Shown: one piece after another, positions 46,473 through 57,841 of the stretch | Layout: each line of letters begins with the position of its first letter | How positions within the stretch are numbered: position 1 is the first letter of the stretch | Source: Oryzomonas japonica | GTDB lineage: Bacteria; Desulfobacterota; Desulfuromonadia; Geobacterales; Pseudopelobacteraceae | Length of the DNA: 60,183 nucleotides | Reading direction: 5' to 3' | NCBI RefSeq assembly: GCF_008802365.1 | Contig: NZ_VZQZ01000009.1 | Span: forward strand, 1-60,183 | Notes under the pieces: generated by a model | The model's database searches: none | What the model saw: only the letters and a program-made list of their open reading frames with translations | Told to the model about the DNA's origin: nothing | Position numbers and translations under genes: made by a program

Positions 46473-46964
46473 ATGAATGCTTTCAATATCATTATTCTAG
46501 CGGTTCTCCTCTTTTTTGCTCTCAAGGGACTGGCTCGCGGACTCGTCAACGAAGCCTCCTCCCTGGCCGGCCTGCTTCTGGGCGCCTGGCTGGCGTATCA
46601 TTTCTATCCGGCCGTTTCACAGCCGATACGGGCCCTCACGCATTTGCCGATGCAGATCTGCGCCTTTCTGGCCTTCGTCCTGATCCTGCTGATAACGGGC
46701 ATCATCGTCCACGTTGTCGGCAACATCGTCACCACCGCCCTGCGCCTCGTCATGCTGGGGGGCCTCAACCGGGTGGGAGGGCTGTTGATCGGGACGGCCG
46801 AGGGGGTGCTGTTGCTCAGCCTGTTGTTCAGCACCGCCACCGCAGGCTTCATGCCGGAAAAGCTGAAAATAAAGATCAAGAACACGGAATCGGCCAGCAT
46901 GCTGGCGCAGACGGGCGATAAAATACTCTCACACTGGCGGAGCGGAGCCACCACACAACAATGA
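46473..46964 (+). CDS. CvpA family membrane protein
   Basis: This 163-aa protein has four hydrophobic segments: FNIIILAVLLFFALKGLARGL, LAGLLLGAWLAYHFY, ICAFLAFVLILLITGIIVHVVG and VGGLLIGTAEGVLLLSLLF. It begins like CvpA proteins (N-terminal helix followed by GLARGLVNEASSL). Family members affect colicin V production and envelope homeostasis, with unknown biochemistry. Its stop overlaps the dnaG start (ATGA). Confidence 0.88.
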   Translation: MNAFNIIILAVLLFFALKGLARGLVNEASSLAGLLLGAWLAYHFYPAVSQPIRALTHLPMQICAFLAFVLILLITGIIVHVVGNIVTTALRLVMLGGLNRVGGLLIGTAEGVLLLSLLFSTATAGFMPEKLKIKIKNTESASMLAQTGDKILSHWRSGATTQQ

Positions 46965-48712
46965 TCCCCGAAGAAAAGGTGCGGGAGATTGCAGAACGCG
47001 TCTCCATACTTGAGGTTGTCTCGGATTACGTCCAACTGAGACGCGCCGGGGCGAATTATGTGGGGCTGTGTCCGTTTCACGGGGAAAAGACCCCGTCGTT
47101 CAACGTCAACCCCGCCCGGGAGATCTTTCACTGTTTCGGCTGCGGCGAGGGTGGCAACGCCTTCTCCTTTGTCATGAAAATGGAGGGGGTCGGGTTCCCG
47201 GAAGCGGTCAAGCTCCTGGCCCGGAAGGCCGGGATCGAGATCGAGGAACGGCAGTTGACCCCGGCCGAGCGGCACGCCCAGGACGAACGGCAGCAGTTCC
47301 AGCGGATCAACGAGCTTGCCGAAGAGTATTTCCGGACGGTGCTCCTCAAGGAGCCCGCGGGACAGGCTGCCAGGAATTATCTCAAGGATCGAGCCGTGGA
47401 CGAGACCCTGGCCGCCGATTACCGGCTCGGCTTTGCCCCGGACCGCTGGGACGGCTTGGCCAAACATCTTAAAGCCCATGGTGCGGACCTGGAAACCGCC
47501 CAAAAACTGGGTATACTACGTAAAGGGGACAACGGCTGGCACGACCTGTTCCGCAATCGCCTGATCTTCCCGATCCGCGACCACAAGGGGCGCGTCATAG
47601 CCTTTGCCGGGCGGGTGCTGGATACGTCGCTCCCCAAATACATCAACTCGCCGGAATCGCCGCTGTATCACAAAAGCGCGGTGATGTTCGGCCTGGACAT
47701 GGCCCTGCCGGCCATCAGAACCGAGAACAGCGTCATCATTGTGGAGGGGTATTTCGATCACCTGGCCCTGTACCGGGCCGGGATACGCAATGTGGTCGCC
47801 ACCTGCGGCACGGCGTTGACGACAATCCATGCGGGGCTGATCAAGCGCCACGCGGCAAGGGTCTACACCCTGTTCGACAGCGACGCCGCCGGCCTCAAGG
47901 CGACCTTTCGCTCCATGGAGTTGTTTCTCGACCAGCGCATGCCGGCCTACGTCATCACCCTGCCCAGCGGGGACGACCCGGACAGTTTTCTGGCCAAAAA
48001 CCCGGTGGAGGCCTTCACGGCCTGCCGGGACAAGGCGCGGCCCATATTCGATCACTTTGTCCGCTCCCTGCTGGTCCGCATCCCGCCGGACAGCGTGGAC
48101 AACAAGGTGCGGGTCATCGACGAGGTGATCCCCCGCTTCAAGAAGATCGCCGATCCGGTGGAGCGGGACCTGTACGAGAAGGAGATCTGCCGCCTGCTGG
48201 GCATCACGGTGCACGCCTTCCGCAAGCGCCAGGGAGGGATGCAGGTCACGGCACGGGACATGCCCGCCGGAGGCCAGCCCCCGGCACATCAGGGGGACCG
48301 CTCCCAGGACACCCTGCTGGCCCTGTTGATCAGGTATCCCGAGGCGCGGGGCGAAATTCGCGCATTCGGGGTGGATAACTTTTTCGAGGGACCGCACCGG
48401 CAGGTGGCCGAAGCGGTACTCGTTTCGCTCGACAGCAACGATGATTCGAGTGATGTGCAGAACCTCCTGGATCGGCTGGAAGATCCCGACCAGAGGCGGA
48501 TTCTCTCCCAGGTGCTCGTGAACGACGATCACCTGGCTGATATAGACTGGCGAACGGTCCTTGCCAACTACAAGCGCAACAAAGAGAAGCGTGCGCTCCA
48601 CTCCATCCGCGACATCGCCGCACAACTGGCGGTCCTGGATCCGGACAGCGACGCATACCGAGCGCTCTTGCAGCAGGCCGACGCCTTGCGTACCAGAAAA
48701 TCGAAGCTGTAG
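46961..48712 (+). CDS. dnaG: DNA primase DnaG
   Basis: The protein has 583 aa. The CHC2 zinc finger is CPFHGEKTPSFNVNPAREIFHCFGCGEGG (C-H-C-C ligands, about 40-68). The catalytic core has FRNRLIFPIRDHKGRVIAFAGR and the TOPRIM motifs IIVEGYFDHLALYRAG (Glu) and YTLFDSDAAGLKATFR (DxD). The C-terminal part binds helicase and is less conserved. It makes primers at the replication fork. Confidence 0.97.
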   Translation: MIPEEKVREIAERVSILEVVSDYVQLRRAGANYVGLCPFHGEKTPSFNVNPAREIFHCFGCGEGGNAFSFVMKMEGVGFPEAVKLLARKAGIEIEERQLTPAERHAQDERQQFQRINELAEEYFRTVLLKEPAGQAARNYLKDRAVDETLAADYRLGFAPDRWDGLAKHLKAHGADLETAQKLGILRKGDNGWHDLFRNRLIFPIRDHKGRVIAFAGRVLDTSLPKYINSPESPLYHKSAVMFGLDMALPAIRTENSVIIVEGYFDHLALYRAGIRNVVATCGTALTTIHAGLIKRHAARVYTLFDSDAAGLKATFRSMELFLDQRMPAYVITLPSGDDPDSFLAKNPVEAFTACRDKARPIFDHFVRSLLVRIPPDSVDNKVRVIDEVIPRFKKIADPVERDLYEKEICRLLGITVHAFRKRQGGMQVTARDMPAGGQPPAHQGDRSQDTLLALLIRYPEARGEIRAFGVDNFFEGPHRQVAEAVLVSLDSNDDSSDVQNLLDRLEDPDQRRILSQVLVNDDHLADIDWRTVLANYKRNKEKRALHSIRDIAAQLAVLDPDSDAYRALLQQADALRTRKSKL

Positions 48713-48738
48713 CCCGCGGGCTGCATTTGAGGTGAAAA

Positions 48739-50487
<1,749 letters not shown>

Positions 50488-50493
50488 CTGCCC

Positions 50494-51792
50494 ATGCGTC
50501 GTTCACCGATCACCTCCCTCATCATCCCGACGCTGGCCCTTTTCCTTCTGCTCGCCGGGGCGCTCTGCGCCCCGGCGGCAGAGCTTGACGACTCCAACCT
50601 CTTTGTCGAGGCCTTCAACGCCTACCAGAAGAAGGATTACCTCCTGACCATCGACAAGGTCAAACAGCTTACCCAGGTCTTCCCCGACACCCCGCTCAAG
50701 GACGTTTCCCTGCTGCTCCTGGCCCGTTCCAGCCTGAAATCGGGCGACAATGCGCTGGCGGCCCGGACCGTCAACCAGTTCCTCAGCGAATTTCCGGCCA
50801 CCCCCTTGCGGTCGAGCATCGAGGACGACCTGCTCACCCTGGGCGCGCGCCTGCACAAGGGCGAAAAGCTCACGGAAAACAGGGCGCTGCACATGGCCGC
50901 CGTAAAGGTGCGCAACGAGCAGCTCGCCATCGAGCGGGCCATCGCCGAACGGCAGGAACAGGAACGCCTGGCCCGGCTCAAGACCGAGCAGGAACGCATC
51001 GCCCGGGAGAAGGCCGAGCTGGAACGCCGGGAGCGGGAACGGATTGCGGCTGAAAAGGCCGCCAAGGAGACGATCCGCACCGCCACCGCCGTCACCGTGG
51101 AGCAAAGCCGGATCGCCCAGGCGGGCCAGAACGGGACGCTCCCCTTCGAGATCGCCAACCGCACCGGCAACAGCGAGGAGTACCTTTTGGAGGTCGACGC
51201 CCCCGCGGAATACGGCGCACAACTGTCGGCCGAGACGACGCCGGGCGCGGCCCCAGGCCGCGTGACCGTCGGGGCGGGGCAGTCCTTCAAGGGCGCCATC
51301 TCGTTCCATATCCCCTCCGACCGGGTGGATGGCGAACGCAAGAGCATGTCGCTCAAGGCGGTTTCCGCACGTTTCTCCGATGTTGCATTGACGAAGGAGA
51401 CCCTGGTGACCATCACCGCGCCGCTGGTGCGTGTGGTCGCCCGGCCGGCCAGCCAGAGCATCGTCCCGGGCGGACAGGTCCGCTACCGCATGACCGTGCT
51501 GAACATCGGGTCCCAAACGGCCCAGGAGTTGACCGGACGGCTGATCCTGCCGCCCCAGTTCGAATTCCCGGAGGCCGAGAACCCCCAGTTCCACCGGGAG
51601 GGAGCCGATGTCCTGTCGTTCAAGATCGATCCCCTGGAAACCGGCAAGATGTCGGAATACTACCTCAACCTGCGGGTGCGTGACGACAGCGCCATCGGGC
51701 AGGAGGTGCGGTACCGGGTGGAGGTGTTCAACGGGCAACTGCAACGCAAGGAAACCTTCGCCTCCAGCGCCGCCGTGGTGCAGGGGAAATAA
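50494..51792 (+). CDS. secreted protein: TPR-like, coiled-coil and beta-sandwich regions, unrecognised
   Basis: The protein has 432 aa. A signal peptide covers about 1-28 ([22 protein letters not shown]-like, ending CAPAAE). Residues about 35-125 look like outer-membrane-lipoprotein-type repeat helices ([41 protein letters not shown]). A charged coiled coil spans about 140-200 ([26 protein letters not shown] in part). The rest is beta-rich, with a CARDB/DUF11-like stretch ([32 protein letters not shown]). It starts six bases after rpoD, so co-transcription is likely. A periplasmic structural or adaptor role is possible; the function is unknown. Confidence 0.82.
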   Translation: MRRSPITSLIIPTLALFLLLAGALCAPAAELDDSNLFVEAFNAYQKKDYLLTIDKVKQLTQVFPDTPLKDVSLLLLARSSLKSGDNALAARTVNQFLSEFPATPLRSSIEDDLLTLGARLHKGEKLTENRALHMAAVKVRNEQLAIERAIAERQEQERLARLKTEQERIAREKAELERRERERIAAEKAAKETIRTATAVTVEQSRIAQAGQNGTLPFEIANRTGNSEEYLLEVDAPAEYGAQLSAETTPGAAPGRVTVGAGQSFKGAISFHIPSDRVDGERKSMSLKAVSARFSDVALTKETLVTITAPLVRVVARPASQSIVPGGQVRYRMTVLNIGSQTAQELTGRLILPPQFEFPEAENPQFHREGADVLSFKIDPLETGKMSEYYLNLRVRDDSAIGQEVRYRVEVFNGQLQRKETFASSAAVVQGK

Positions 51793-51820
51793 TCGCATAA
51801 CAACTACCATAGCATGATAC

Positions 51821-51860
51821 CAAACGACCTCCGGGGTGGCTTCCCCCCGGAGGTCGTTTG
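51821..51860 (+). terminator. terminator hairpin after the rpoD-linked gene
   Basis: CAAACGACCTCCGGGG pairs exactly with CCCCGGAGGTCGTTTG across eight bases. The T tract beyond it is short. It ends the long rpsU-to-51792 unit. Confidence 0.75.
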
Positions 51861-51969
51861 CGTTACAATCTGTTGAGGCAGATTCTATTTGTAAGTGCAC
51901 CACATGAGGCAAGAGCAGGACATCTCAGGTTCAACCATAATCCATATCTTGGGAGCAAGACAATGCATA

Positions 51970-52012
51970 TTGACAGTTAGACTTGACAGTTTAACTGTCA
52001 ATATGGCATGAT
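51970..52012 (+). promoter_or_regulatory. promoter and MarR-type palindromic operator
   Basis: The perfect palindrome TTGACAGTT-T-AACTGTCAA lies at 51983-52001. A further half-site TTGACAGTTA lies at 51970-51979. The palindrome contains TTGACA (51983-51988), and CATGAT (52007-52012) stands 18 bases on, so operator and promoter overlap. It starts 17 bases before the marR ATG; autorepression is the natural reading. Confidence 0.8.
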
Positions 52013-52018
52013 CTACTC

Positions 52019-52456
52019 ATGTCATCGTCCAAACACATTGAAACGGCTGTAAGCGAATTGACACTTGCCTTGGGTTCACTTATCAGGCGTATTCGCGCGG
52101 CAGCCCCTTCGGAACTTAGTGAACTGTCATGGACGCAAAAATCCGTGATCATCCGCCTTGACAAAGACGGCCCAACAACCGCAGCAGATCTTGCGCGCGC
52201 CGAGGGGGTAACGTCGCAGTCCATGGGAACGGCCATCGCAACGCTGGCAAGAATGGGGCTGGTCGAACGCGAGGCGCACCCTACCGACGGTCGCCGGATG
52301 AACATCGTTTTGACCGCCAAAGGCAAGGCTATGCGCACGAATGTGCGAGAGGCCAAACATGCCTGGCTGGCTCACGTCATAGGAAAACTCGACAGGAAAG
52401 AGCAAGAAAAGCTCTTCGCGGCGGGCGAAGTCATAAAAAAACTCGTTGATCTATGA
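52019..52456 (+). CDS. MarR-family transcriptional regulator
   Basis: This 145-aa winged helix-turn-helix protein has AALGSLIRRIRAA-like N-terminal dimer helix (LTLALGSLIRRIRAAAP), recognition region GPTTAADLARAEGVTSQSMGTAIATLARMGLVEREAHPTDGRRMNIVLTAKGKAM (in part PTDGRRMNIVLT) and the basic wing PTDGRR. It probably binds the palindrome just upstream and controls the exporter gene that overlaps its stop by four bases (ATGA). Lower GC and different codon use than the flanking genes suggest transfer. Confidence 0.93.
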   Translation: MSSSKHIETAVSELTLALGSLIRRIRAAAPSELSELSWTQKSVIIRLDKDGPTTAADLARAEGVTSQSMGTAIATLARMGLVEREAHPTDGRRMNIVLTAKGKAMRTNVREAKHAWLAHVIGKLDRKEQEKLFAAGEVIKKLVDL

Positions 52457-53718
52457 GAAATTCGCTTTTCCATGCCGGGCGCGCATTACGGTACCGGAAT
52501 TTCAGGCTCTTTTTCATGGGGCAAGGCATTTCGCTCGTCGGCACCTGGATGACGCGAATGGCGACCGGCTGGCTGGTTTACCGGCTGACTGGTTCGGCGC
52601 TCCTTCTCGGCATTGTCGGCTTTGCAGGCCAGATTGTTCCTTTCCTTCTTCAACCATTGGCAGGAGCATGGGTTGAAAGAATGGATCGCCGGAAACTCCT
52701 GATCCGGACGCAGGCCGCGGCAGCCATCCAGTCTTTTGTGCTTGCGGCCCTCACCCTCAGCCACATTATTACGATTTGGGAGATCATCGCGCTCAGCGCC
52801 CTGCAGGGGCTGGTCAATGCCTTTGATGCGCCGGGCCGCCACTCATTTTTTATCCAAATGATTGAGGATCGGAACGATCTTGGAAACGCCATTGCCCTGA
52901 ACTCGACAATGGTCAATGGCGCGCGTCTGCTGGGGCCTGCCCTTGCCGGGGTCACGATCGGGCTTGTCGGGGAGGGCGGATGCTTTCTGATCGACGGCAT
53001 AAGTTATATAGCGGTCGTCGCATCGCTTCTCATGATGAAGATCAAGCCGGTGGAAACAGCGCATACGGCGGACAATCTGTTCAGGCAAGTGCGTGAGGGG
53101 TGGAATTATGTCCGCGGTTTCTCCCCTCTCAGGACGATCCTTCTGCTTTTCTCCATCGTCTCGCTGATGGGGTATCCGTATATGGTTTTGCTGCCTGTCT
53201 TTGCAGGTCAGGTTTTCCATGGCGGCCCCTATGCATTGGGCTGGCTTACGGCTGCTTCCGGGCTGGGGGCGCTCATTTCCGCGCTTTCCCTTGCATTCCG
53301 AAAATCGGTTGTCGGCTTGACGCGCACGATTCAGATGAGTTCGGCTACCCTCGGAGTTGCGCTCATCCTGTTCGGCTTCTCCCGCCAGTTCGCTCTGTCG
53401 CTTTTGCTCATGGGATTTGCGGGTTTCGGCATGATGCAGAGCGCTTCCGCGAGCAATACGGTTATCCAAACCCTTGTGCCCGAGGATAAGCGGGCCCGCG
53501 TCATCAGCTACTACGCGATGGCATATTTCGGTTCGGCCCCCATCGGCAGCCTGCTGGCAGGCGCCTTGGCCCAGAAGATCGGCGCTGCCGGCACGATTAT
53601 CATCACCGGGACATTCTGTTTTGTGGGCTCGCTGTGGTTCTCGCTGCAAATGCCCAAAATCGGAACGGCCATGCGTCCGATCTATCAGGAAATGGGGCTT
53701 TTGCCCAAACAACCCTGA
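52453..53718 (+). CDS. MFS transporter (MFS_3/EntS-like exporter)
   Basis: This 421-aa protein has 11-12 hydrophobic segments. Family features are FRLFFMGQGISLVGTWMTRMATGWLVYRLTGSA, PFLLQPLAGAWVERMDRRKLLIRTQ (motif A-like loop with DRR), LQGLVNAFDAPGRHSFFIQMI and NTVIQTLVPEDKRARVISYYAMAYFGSAPIGSLLAG. It probably exports a small molecule; the substrate is unknown. It is translationally coupled to marR and followed by an isochorismatase-like gene. Confidence 0.92.
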   Translation: MRNSLFHAGRALRYRNFRLFFMGQGISLVGTWMTRMATGWLVYRLTGSALLLGIVGFAGQIVPFLLQPLAGAWVERMDRRKLLIRTQAAAAIQSFVLAALTLSHIITIWEIIALSALQGLVNAFDAPGRHSFFIQMIEDRNDLGNAIALNSTMVNGARLLGPALAGVTIGLVGEGGCFLIDGISYIAVVASLLMMKIKPVETAHTADNLFRQVREGWNYVRGFSPLRTILLLFSIVSLMGYPYMVLLPVFAGQVFHGGPYALGWLTAASGLGALISALSLAFRKSVVGLTRTIQMSSATLGVALILFGFSRQFALSLLLMGFAGFGMMQSASASNTVIQTLVPEDKRARVISYYAMAYFGSAPIGSLLAGALAQKIGAAGTIIITGTFCFVGSLWFSLQMPKIGTAMRPIYQEMGLLPKQP

Positions 53719-53732
53719 CAAGGAGCCGTGAA

Positions 53733-54299
53733 ATGAAACTTGAACCGTCCAAAACCGCCGTACTGACGCTTGACCTTCAAAAAGGGATATTGGCGATGGT
53801 GGACGGCTATGAAAGCGTTCTTCCCAACGCATCCAGAATCGTGGAACTGGCCCGAAAGAAAAAGTATCAGCTTGTCCATGTGGGGCTGGGATTTTCCGAA
53901 GGCCACCCGGCAGTAGCCGATTGGGACACGCCCTTTCTCAGGGCCCAACAAAACAATCTTTTTGTCAAAGGAAGCCCATCCGCCGAATTTCACAGCACGA
54001 TTGCCCAACCCGGCGACCTGATTATCTATAAACAACGCATCGGCGCGTTCTCCGAGAACCACCTCAACCTGACGCTTCGCGCCCGCGGAATTGAAAATCT
54101 GGTCCTTTTCGGCATTTCCACCAGCGGCATCGTCCTTGCGACCGTCACCAGAGCGTTCGACTTGGATTTCAGGCTTACCATCATTCGCGATGCCTGCTGC
54201 GATGCGGATGCCGAGGTCCATCGCGTTCTGACGGAAAAGATATTTCCAAAACGCGGAGCGGTTACCACTACGGACGCGTTTATCTCTGAACAGGAATAA
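53733..54299 (+). CDS. isochorismatase-like hydrolase lacking the usual catalytic Cys
   Basis: The protein has 188 aa from ATG 53733 (AAGGAG upstream; a longer frame runs into the transporter gene). The fold is clear: TAVLTLDLQKGILAMVDG with the catalytic Asp, the central VGLGFSEGHPAVAD and GSPSAEFHSTIAQPGDLIIYKQRIGAFSENHLNLTLRARGIENLVLFGISTSGIVLATV (in part). In active cysteine hydrolases of the family this last motif has Cys (xTxxCV); here the position is Gly (STSGIV). It may be a non-hydrolytic or differently acting member. The substrate is unknown. Confidence 0.88.
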   Translation: MKLEPSKTAVLTLDLQKGILAMVDGYESVLPNASRIVELARKKKYQLVHVGLGFSEGHPAVADWDTPFLRAQQNNLFVKGSPSAEFHSTIAQPGDLIIYKQRIGAFSENHLNLTLRARGIENLVLFGISTSGIVLATVTRAFDLDFRLTIIRDACCDADAEVHRVLTEKIFPKRGAVTTTDAFISEQE

Positions 54300-54319
54300 C
54301 CAACCGGGAGGAACTCAAC

Positions 54320-54655
54320 ATGAACGTGGCAAACCATATCGCGTATTTTTTCGGCGGCGCCTTCCTCGCCAACGCCATTCCGCATATCGTCAGCGGCATG
54401 ATGGGGCATGCCTTTCAAAGCCCTTTCGCAAAGCCGTCCGGCGAAGGGCTTTCGTCATCCACCGTTAATGTCATCTGGGGCTTCTTTAATGTGATGGCGG
54501 CGTATCTTCTTATTTTCCACGTTGGGACTTTCGACCTCTATGCAACCACGGATGTTATTGCCCTGGGAATGGGCGCCTTCCTGATCGCCCTTTATTCGGC
54601 GCGCCATTTTGGAAAATTTCATGGCGGCAATTCCCCCGCTAGCGGATGCATCTGA
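54320..54655 (+). CDS. small membrane protein, unrecognised
   Basis: This 111-aa protein has about four hydrophobic segments (IAYFFGGAFLANAIPHIVSGMM, VNVIWGFFNVMAAYLLIFHV, DVIALGMGAFLIALYSA). His residues occur in IPHIVSG and ARHFGKFHGG. AGGAACTCA lies before the start. It is the last gene of the marR cassette and shares its lower GC content. No family is recognised. Confidence 0.7.
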   Translation: MNVANHIAYFFGGAFLANAIPHIVSGMMGHAFQSPFAKPSGEGLSSSTVNVIWGFFNVMAAYLLIFHVGTFDLYATTDVIALGMGAFLIALYSARHFGKFHGGNSPASGCI

Positions 54656-54761
54656 CCCGGATGGTGTTTTGTGGGAGGCTGGGGGCAGAATGCAACTATA
54701 GCCTTGCCGGAAAACAATTAATTGTATTATTGCTCCGGAATGTTGGGCTTAATCACTCTGC

Positions 54762-55358
54762 TCAGGCCCCTTGAAGAGGCAATCGTGTAGGTCGAAAACG
54801 GCGTACCAGCATGGGCACGACGAACATCGCGGCGAGGACGATCAGCATGGTCGTGTTGGGGTCGTGAAAGTAGGAGTTAAGACGCAGGGTCGTAAGCGCG
54901 ATGACGGCGAAATAGAGCATGTCCCCGGCGATGGCGAAGGCCCAGCCGGCGAGGAATCCGTGACCGGCGGCAAGCGCCGAGGCGCGCCCGGTCATGGGAT
55001 CGACGCCAAAGGCGATCATGACGAGCGTGATGGGGCCTGCGCCGGTACCGCCGAAATGTGCCGCGCTACGGGCCATTGCAGCCTTTAATACGTTGCCGAA
55101 ACGGGCTAACAAGGGAATCTTGCCGCACACGAGTGCGAGCAACCGGAGGACCGGTTCAAAAACAAGGGCCAGGGCAAGATCCGAAACCAGGTAGAGCAGT
55201 GTGGTGATGGGCCAAGCCAGCCCCTTGGCGTTGGCGAGCATGACGCCGGCAGGGATTCCGCCCCCGACGGGTATGACGAAGAGCTTCAGCACCGGCAGCA
55301 TGACGGCTGCGGACGGAACCAAGTCGAAAATGTGTGCGGACAAAGGGAACATGGCCAT
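54762..55358 (-). CDS. integral membrane protein, unrecognised
   Basis: This 198-aa protein has about five hydrophobic stretches: VMLPVLKLFVIPVGGGIPAGVMLA, PITTLLYLVSDLALALVFEPVLRLLALVCG, GPITLVMIAFGV, LAAGHGFLAGWAFAIAGDMLYFAVIALTTL and MLIVLAAMFVVPMLV. The short hydrophilic C-terminus is basic. It lies alone between the cassette and a family C repeat. No motif identifies a substrate, so its function stays open. Confidence 0.7.
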   Translation of the reverse strand: MAMFPLSAHIFDLVPSAAVMLPVLKLFVIPVGGGIPAGVMLANAKGLAWPITTLLYLVSDLALALVFEPVLRLLALVCGKIPLLARFGNVLKAAMARSAAHFGGTGAGPITLVMIAFGVDPMTGRASALAAGHGFLAGWAFAIAGDMLYFAVIALTTLRLNSYFHDPNTTMLIVLAAMFVVPMLVRRFRPTRLPLQGA

Positions 55359-55417
55359 GGTAATCCGGACGGCGCGTTGGCGGGGTGGTATGCCGTAGCA
55401 GGCTGTTGAAAAATTCC

Positions 55418-55540
55418 AGGTTGTTCAAAAATAGTCAGATCGCCGCACCCGCAGAAGACCCTGAGGAGGCGTAGCAGCGCTACGCCGCACGAAAGGGTCT
55501 TCGAGGACGGTGGCGAGATGGCTGTTTTTCAACAATCTCT
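55418..55540. repeat. dispersed inverted-repeat element, family C (copy 3)
   Basis: The ends are CAGGTTGTTCAAAAA and TTTTTCAACAATCTC, with an interior closely matching 9804-9926, including GGCGTAGCAGCGCTACGCC. An extra CAGGCTGTTGAAAAA half-end stands at 55399-55413. It abuts the proB stop. Confidence 0.85.
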
Positions 55541-56661
55541 TAGAGAACCACCAGGTTATCCCGGTGGATAATCACATCTCCGTAGTGATACCCCAGGATA
55601 TCGTCGATCTCGCTGCTCTTTTTCCCCACCAGCCGGGCCGTTTCGGCGCTGGAGTAATCCGACAGCCCCCGGGCGAACTCCACGCCGTCCGGCCCGCAGA
55701 TCCGCACGCACCCTCCCCGGTCGAAACGCCCCTCGACCCGCACCACGCCTGACGGCAGAAGGCTCTTGCCCCGTTTCAGCAGCACCTCCCGCGCCCCCTC
55801 GTCCACCACCACCCTGCCGGACGGCTTGAGGGTGTAGGCGATCCAGTGTTTGCGCCGGTTCAGCCCCACGGCGGCGGGAAGGAACAGGGTGCCCACCTCG
55901 TCGCCCCGCAGGGCCGCGGCGATGATTCCGTCGCGCTTGCCGTTCACCATGATGGTCGGGACGCCGTTCTTGCCGGCCTTCTTGGCCGCCGCCACCTTGG
56001 TGGCCATGCCGCCGGTGCCGACCGTGGAGTCGGCCCCCCCCGCCGCCCGTTCCACCTCACGGGTGACCCCCTTCACCAGGGGTATCAGCCGGGCTTCCGG
56101 GTCATGGTGGGGATCGGCGCTGTAAAACCCCTCGATATCGGTCAGGATCAGCAGCAGATGGGCCTCGGCTACGTTGGTGACCAGGGCCGACAGGTTGTCG
56201 TTGTCCCCGAACTTGATCTCGTCCACCACCACGGTGTCGTTCTCGTTGATCACCGGGATGATGCCGAAGCCCAGGAGGGCGTCCATGGTGGCGCGGGCGT
56301 TGAGGAACCGCTGCCGGTTGACCAGGTCCTCGCTGGTCAGAAGAATCTGGGCCGCCTTCAGGGCGTGGGGCTCCAGGGCCTCTTCGTAGGCCCGCATGAG
56401 GAGCGACTGGCCGATGGCCGCCGCCGCCTGCTTATGGGGGATGGTCCGGGGCTTTTCCGTCAGCCCCAATTCGCTCCTGCCGGCGGCAATGGCGCCGGAC
56501 GACACCACCACCACCTGCAGGTGCCGGGCGTGCAACGCGGCGAGATCGCGGCAGATCCGCCCGATGACCGCCAGATCCAGGGCGCCGTCGGCATCGGTCA
56601 GCACCCGGCTGCCGATCTTGATCACCACCCGCTTCACGGATTTCAATATCTCTTTACGCAT
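55540..56661 (-). CDS. proB: glutamate 5-kinase ProB (with PUA domain)
   Basis: This 373-aa amino-acid kinase makes glutamyl-5-phosphate, the first step of proline synthesis. N-terminal features are [36 protein letters not shown] and [37 protein letters not shown] with the NEND active site. [15 protein letters not shown] follows. The C-terminal PUA domain (about 280-370) has [27 protein letters not shown]. The family's full length is present. Confidence 0.96.
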   Translation of the reverse strand: MRKEILKSVKRVVIKIGSRVLTDADGALDLAVIGRICRDLAALHARHLQVVVVSSGAIAAGRSELGLTEKPRTIPHKQAAAAIGQSLLMRAYEEALEPHALKAAQILLTSEDLVNRQRFLNARATMDALLGFGIIPVINENDTVVVDEIKFGDNDNLSALVTNVAEAHLLLILTDIEGFYSADPHHDPEARLIPLVKGVTREVERAAGGADSTVGTGGMATKVAAAKKAGKNGVPTIMVNGKRDGIIAAALRGDEVGTLFLPAAVGLNRRKHWIAYTLKPSGRVVVDEGAREVLLKRGKSLLPSGVVRVEGRFDRGGCVRICGPDGVEFARGLSDYSSAETARLVGKKSSEIDDILGYHYGDVIIHRDNLVVL

Positions 56662-56696
56662 TCTTAGAGTCCTGTAGGGTTAATCCCAAAACTATT

Positions 56697-56779
56697 TGCC
56701 ACAGAGACGCAGAGATAACCATTCGAGAATTTTTCAAAACTCTGTGATTTCCTCTGTGTCTCCGTGTCTCTGTAGCAGA
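56697..56779. repeat. dispersed CAGAGACACAGAG inverted repeat, family A (copy 8)
   Basis: TTGCCACAGAGACGCAGAGA is mirrored by CTCTGTGTCTCCGTGTCTCTGTAGCAGA. A degenerate extra arm, CTGTGGCCCTGTGGCAAAA, follows to about 56811. It lies between obgE and proB. Confidence 0.83.
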
Positions 56780-56824
56780 TGGTGATTTTTTCTGTGGCCC
56801 TGTGGCAAAACTGCCGTGGAGAGT

Positions 56825-57838
56825 CTACCCCTTATCCCGATCCGCCCATAACCGCCGGGCGATCTCGTCCAGAAGCGCCTCGACCCCCTCGCCCGTGGCG
56901 GATGAGATGGGGAACACCGTGATCTTCTGCCCTTCGAACCACGCCCTGATCTCGGCGAGCCGTTCCTGGGTCTGGGGGAGGTCGGTCTTGGTGATCACCA
57001 CCACCTGCTCCTTGGCCGCCAGCTCGGGGCTGAAGAGGGCCAGTTCGCGGCAGACCGCCTGGTATTCGGCCAGGGGGTCCCGCTCCGGCATCCAGGAGAT
57101 GTCCACCAGGTGCAGCAGGATGCCGGAGCGCTCCAGGTGCTTGAGGAAACGGTGCCCCAGGCCGGCGCCGGCGTGGGCTCCCTCGATGATGCCCGGGATA
57201 TCGGCCACCACGAAGGAACGGTAATTCTTGTATGCCACCACCCCCAGGCTGGGGACCATGGTGGTGAAGGGATAATCGGCGATCTTGGGGCGGGCGGCGG
57301 AGATCTTGCTGATGAGGGACGACTTGCCCGCATTGGGCAGCCCCAACAGCCCCACGTCGGCCATCAGTTTCAACTCCAGGCGCAGCTTGCGCTCTTCCCC
57401 CTCCTCCCCCGGCTGGGAGAATTTGGGCGCCTTGTTGGTGGCGGTGGCAAAACGGGCGTTGCCCTGCCCTCCCCGCCCCCCTTTGAGCAGGATCACCTTT
57501 TGGCCGTCCTCGGTCAGGTCGGCCAGCGGTTCGTCGGTCTCGGCGTCCTTGACCACCGTGCCCACCGGCACCTTGATCACCAGGTCCTCCCCGCCGGCGC
57601 CGTGGCGGTTCTTGCCCATGCCGTTGTGCCCCTTTTCGGCCTTCTGGTGCGGCCGGTGGCGCAGTTCCAACAGGGTCGAGAGGCCGGAGGTGGCCACGAA
57701 GATCACGTCGCCCCCCTTGCCGCCGTCGCCGCCGCTGGGGCCGCCGAACTCGATGAACTTCTCGTGGCGGAAGGCGACGCAACCGGCGCCGCCGTGCCCG
57801 GAGGCGGTGAACAGGGTTACTTCATCAATGAATTTCAT
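56825..57838 (-). CDS. obgE: GTPase Obg (CgtA)
   Basis: This 337-aa protein has the glycine-rich Obg domain at about 1-158 ([45 protein letters not shown] in part; [19 protein letters not shown]). The GTPase domain follows: G1 [12 protein letters not shown]3 [23 protein letters not shown]4 VITKTDLPQ and G5 PISSATGEG. It acts in ribosome assembly. rpmA/rplU, its usual neighbours, are not in this window; proB is downstream as in many bacteria. Confidence 0.97.
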   Translation of the reverse strand: MKFIDEVTLFTASGHGGAGCVAFRHEKFIEFGGPSGGDGGKGGDVIFVATSGLSTLLELRHRPHQKAEKGHNGMGKNRHGAGGEDLVIKVPVGTVVKDAETDEPLADLTEDGQKVILLKGGRGGQGNARFATATNKAPKFSQPGEEGEERKLRLELKLMADVGLLGLPNAGKSSLISKISAARPKIADYPFTTMVPSLGVVAYKNYRSFVVADIPGIIEGAHAGAGLGHRFLKHLERSGILLHLVDISWMPERDPLAEYQAVCRELALFSPELAAKEQVVVITKTDLPQTQERLAEIRAWFEGQKITVFPISSATGEGVEALLDEIARRLWADRDKG

Positions 57839-57841
57839 AGG

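Noticed and set aside
53460-53731. N-terminal extension of the isochorismatase-like gene to 53634
   Set aside because: The extension overlaps the transporter gene out of frame and lacks family residues; ATG 53733 has AAGGAG at good spacing.
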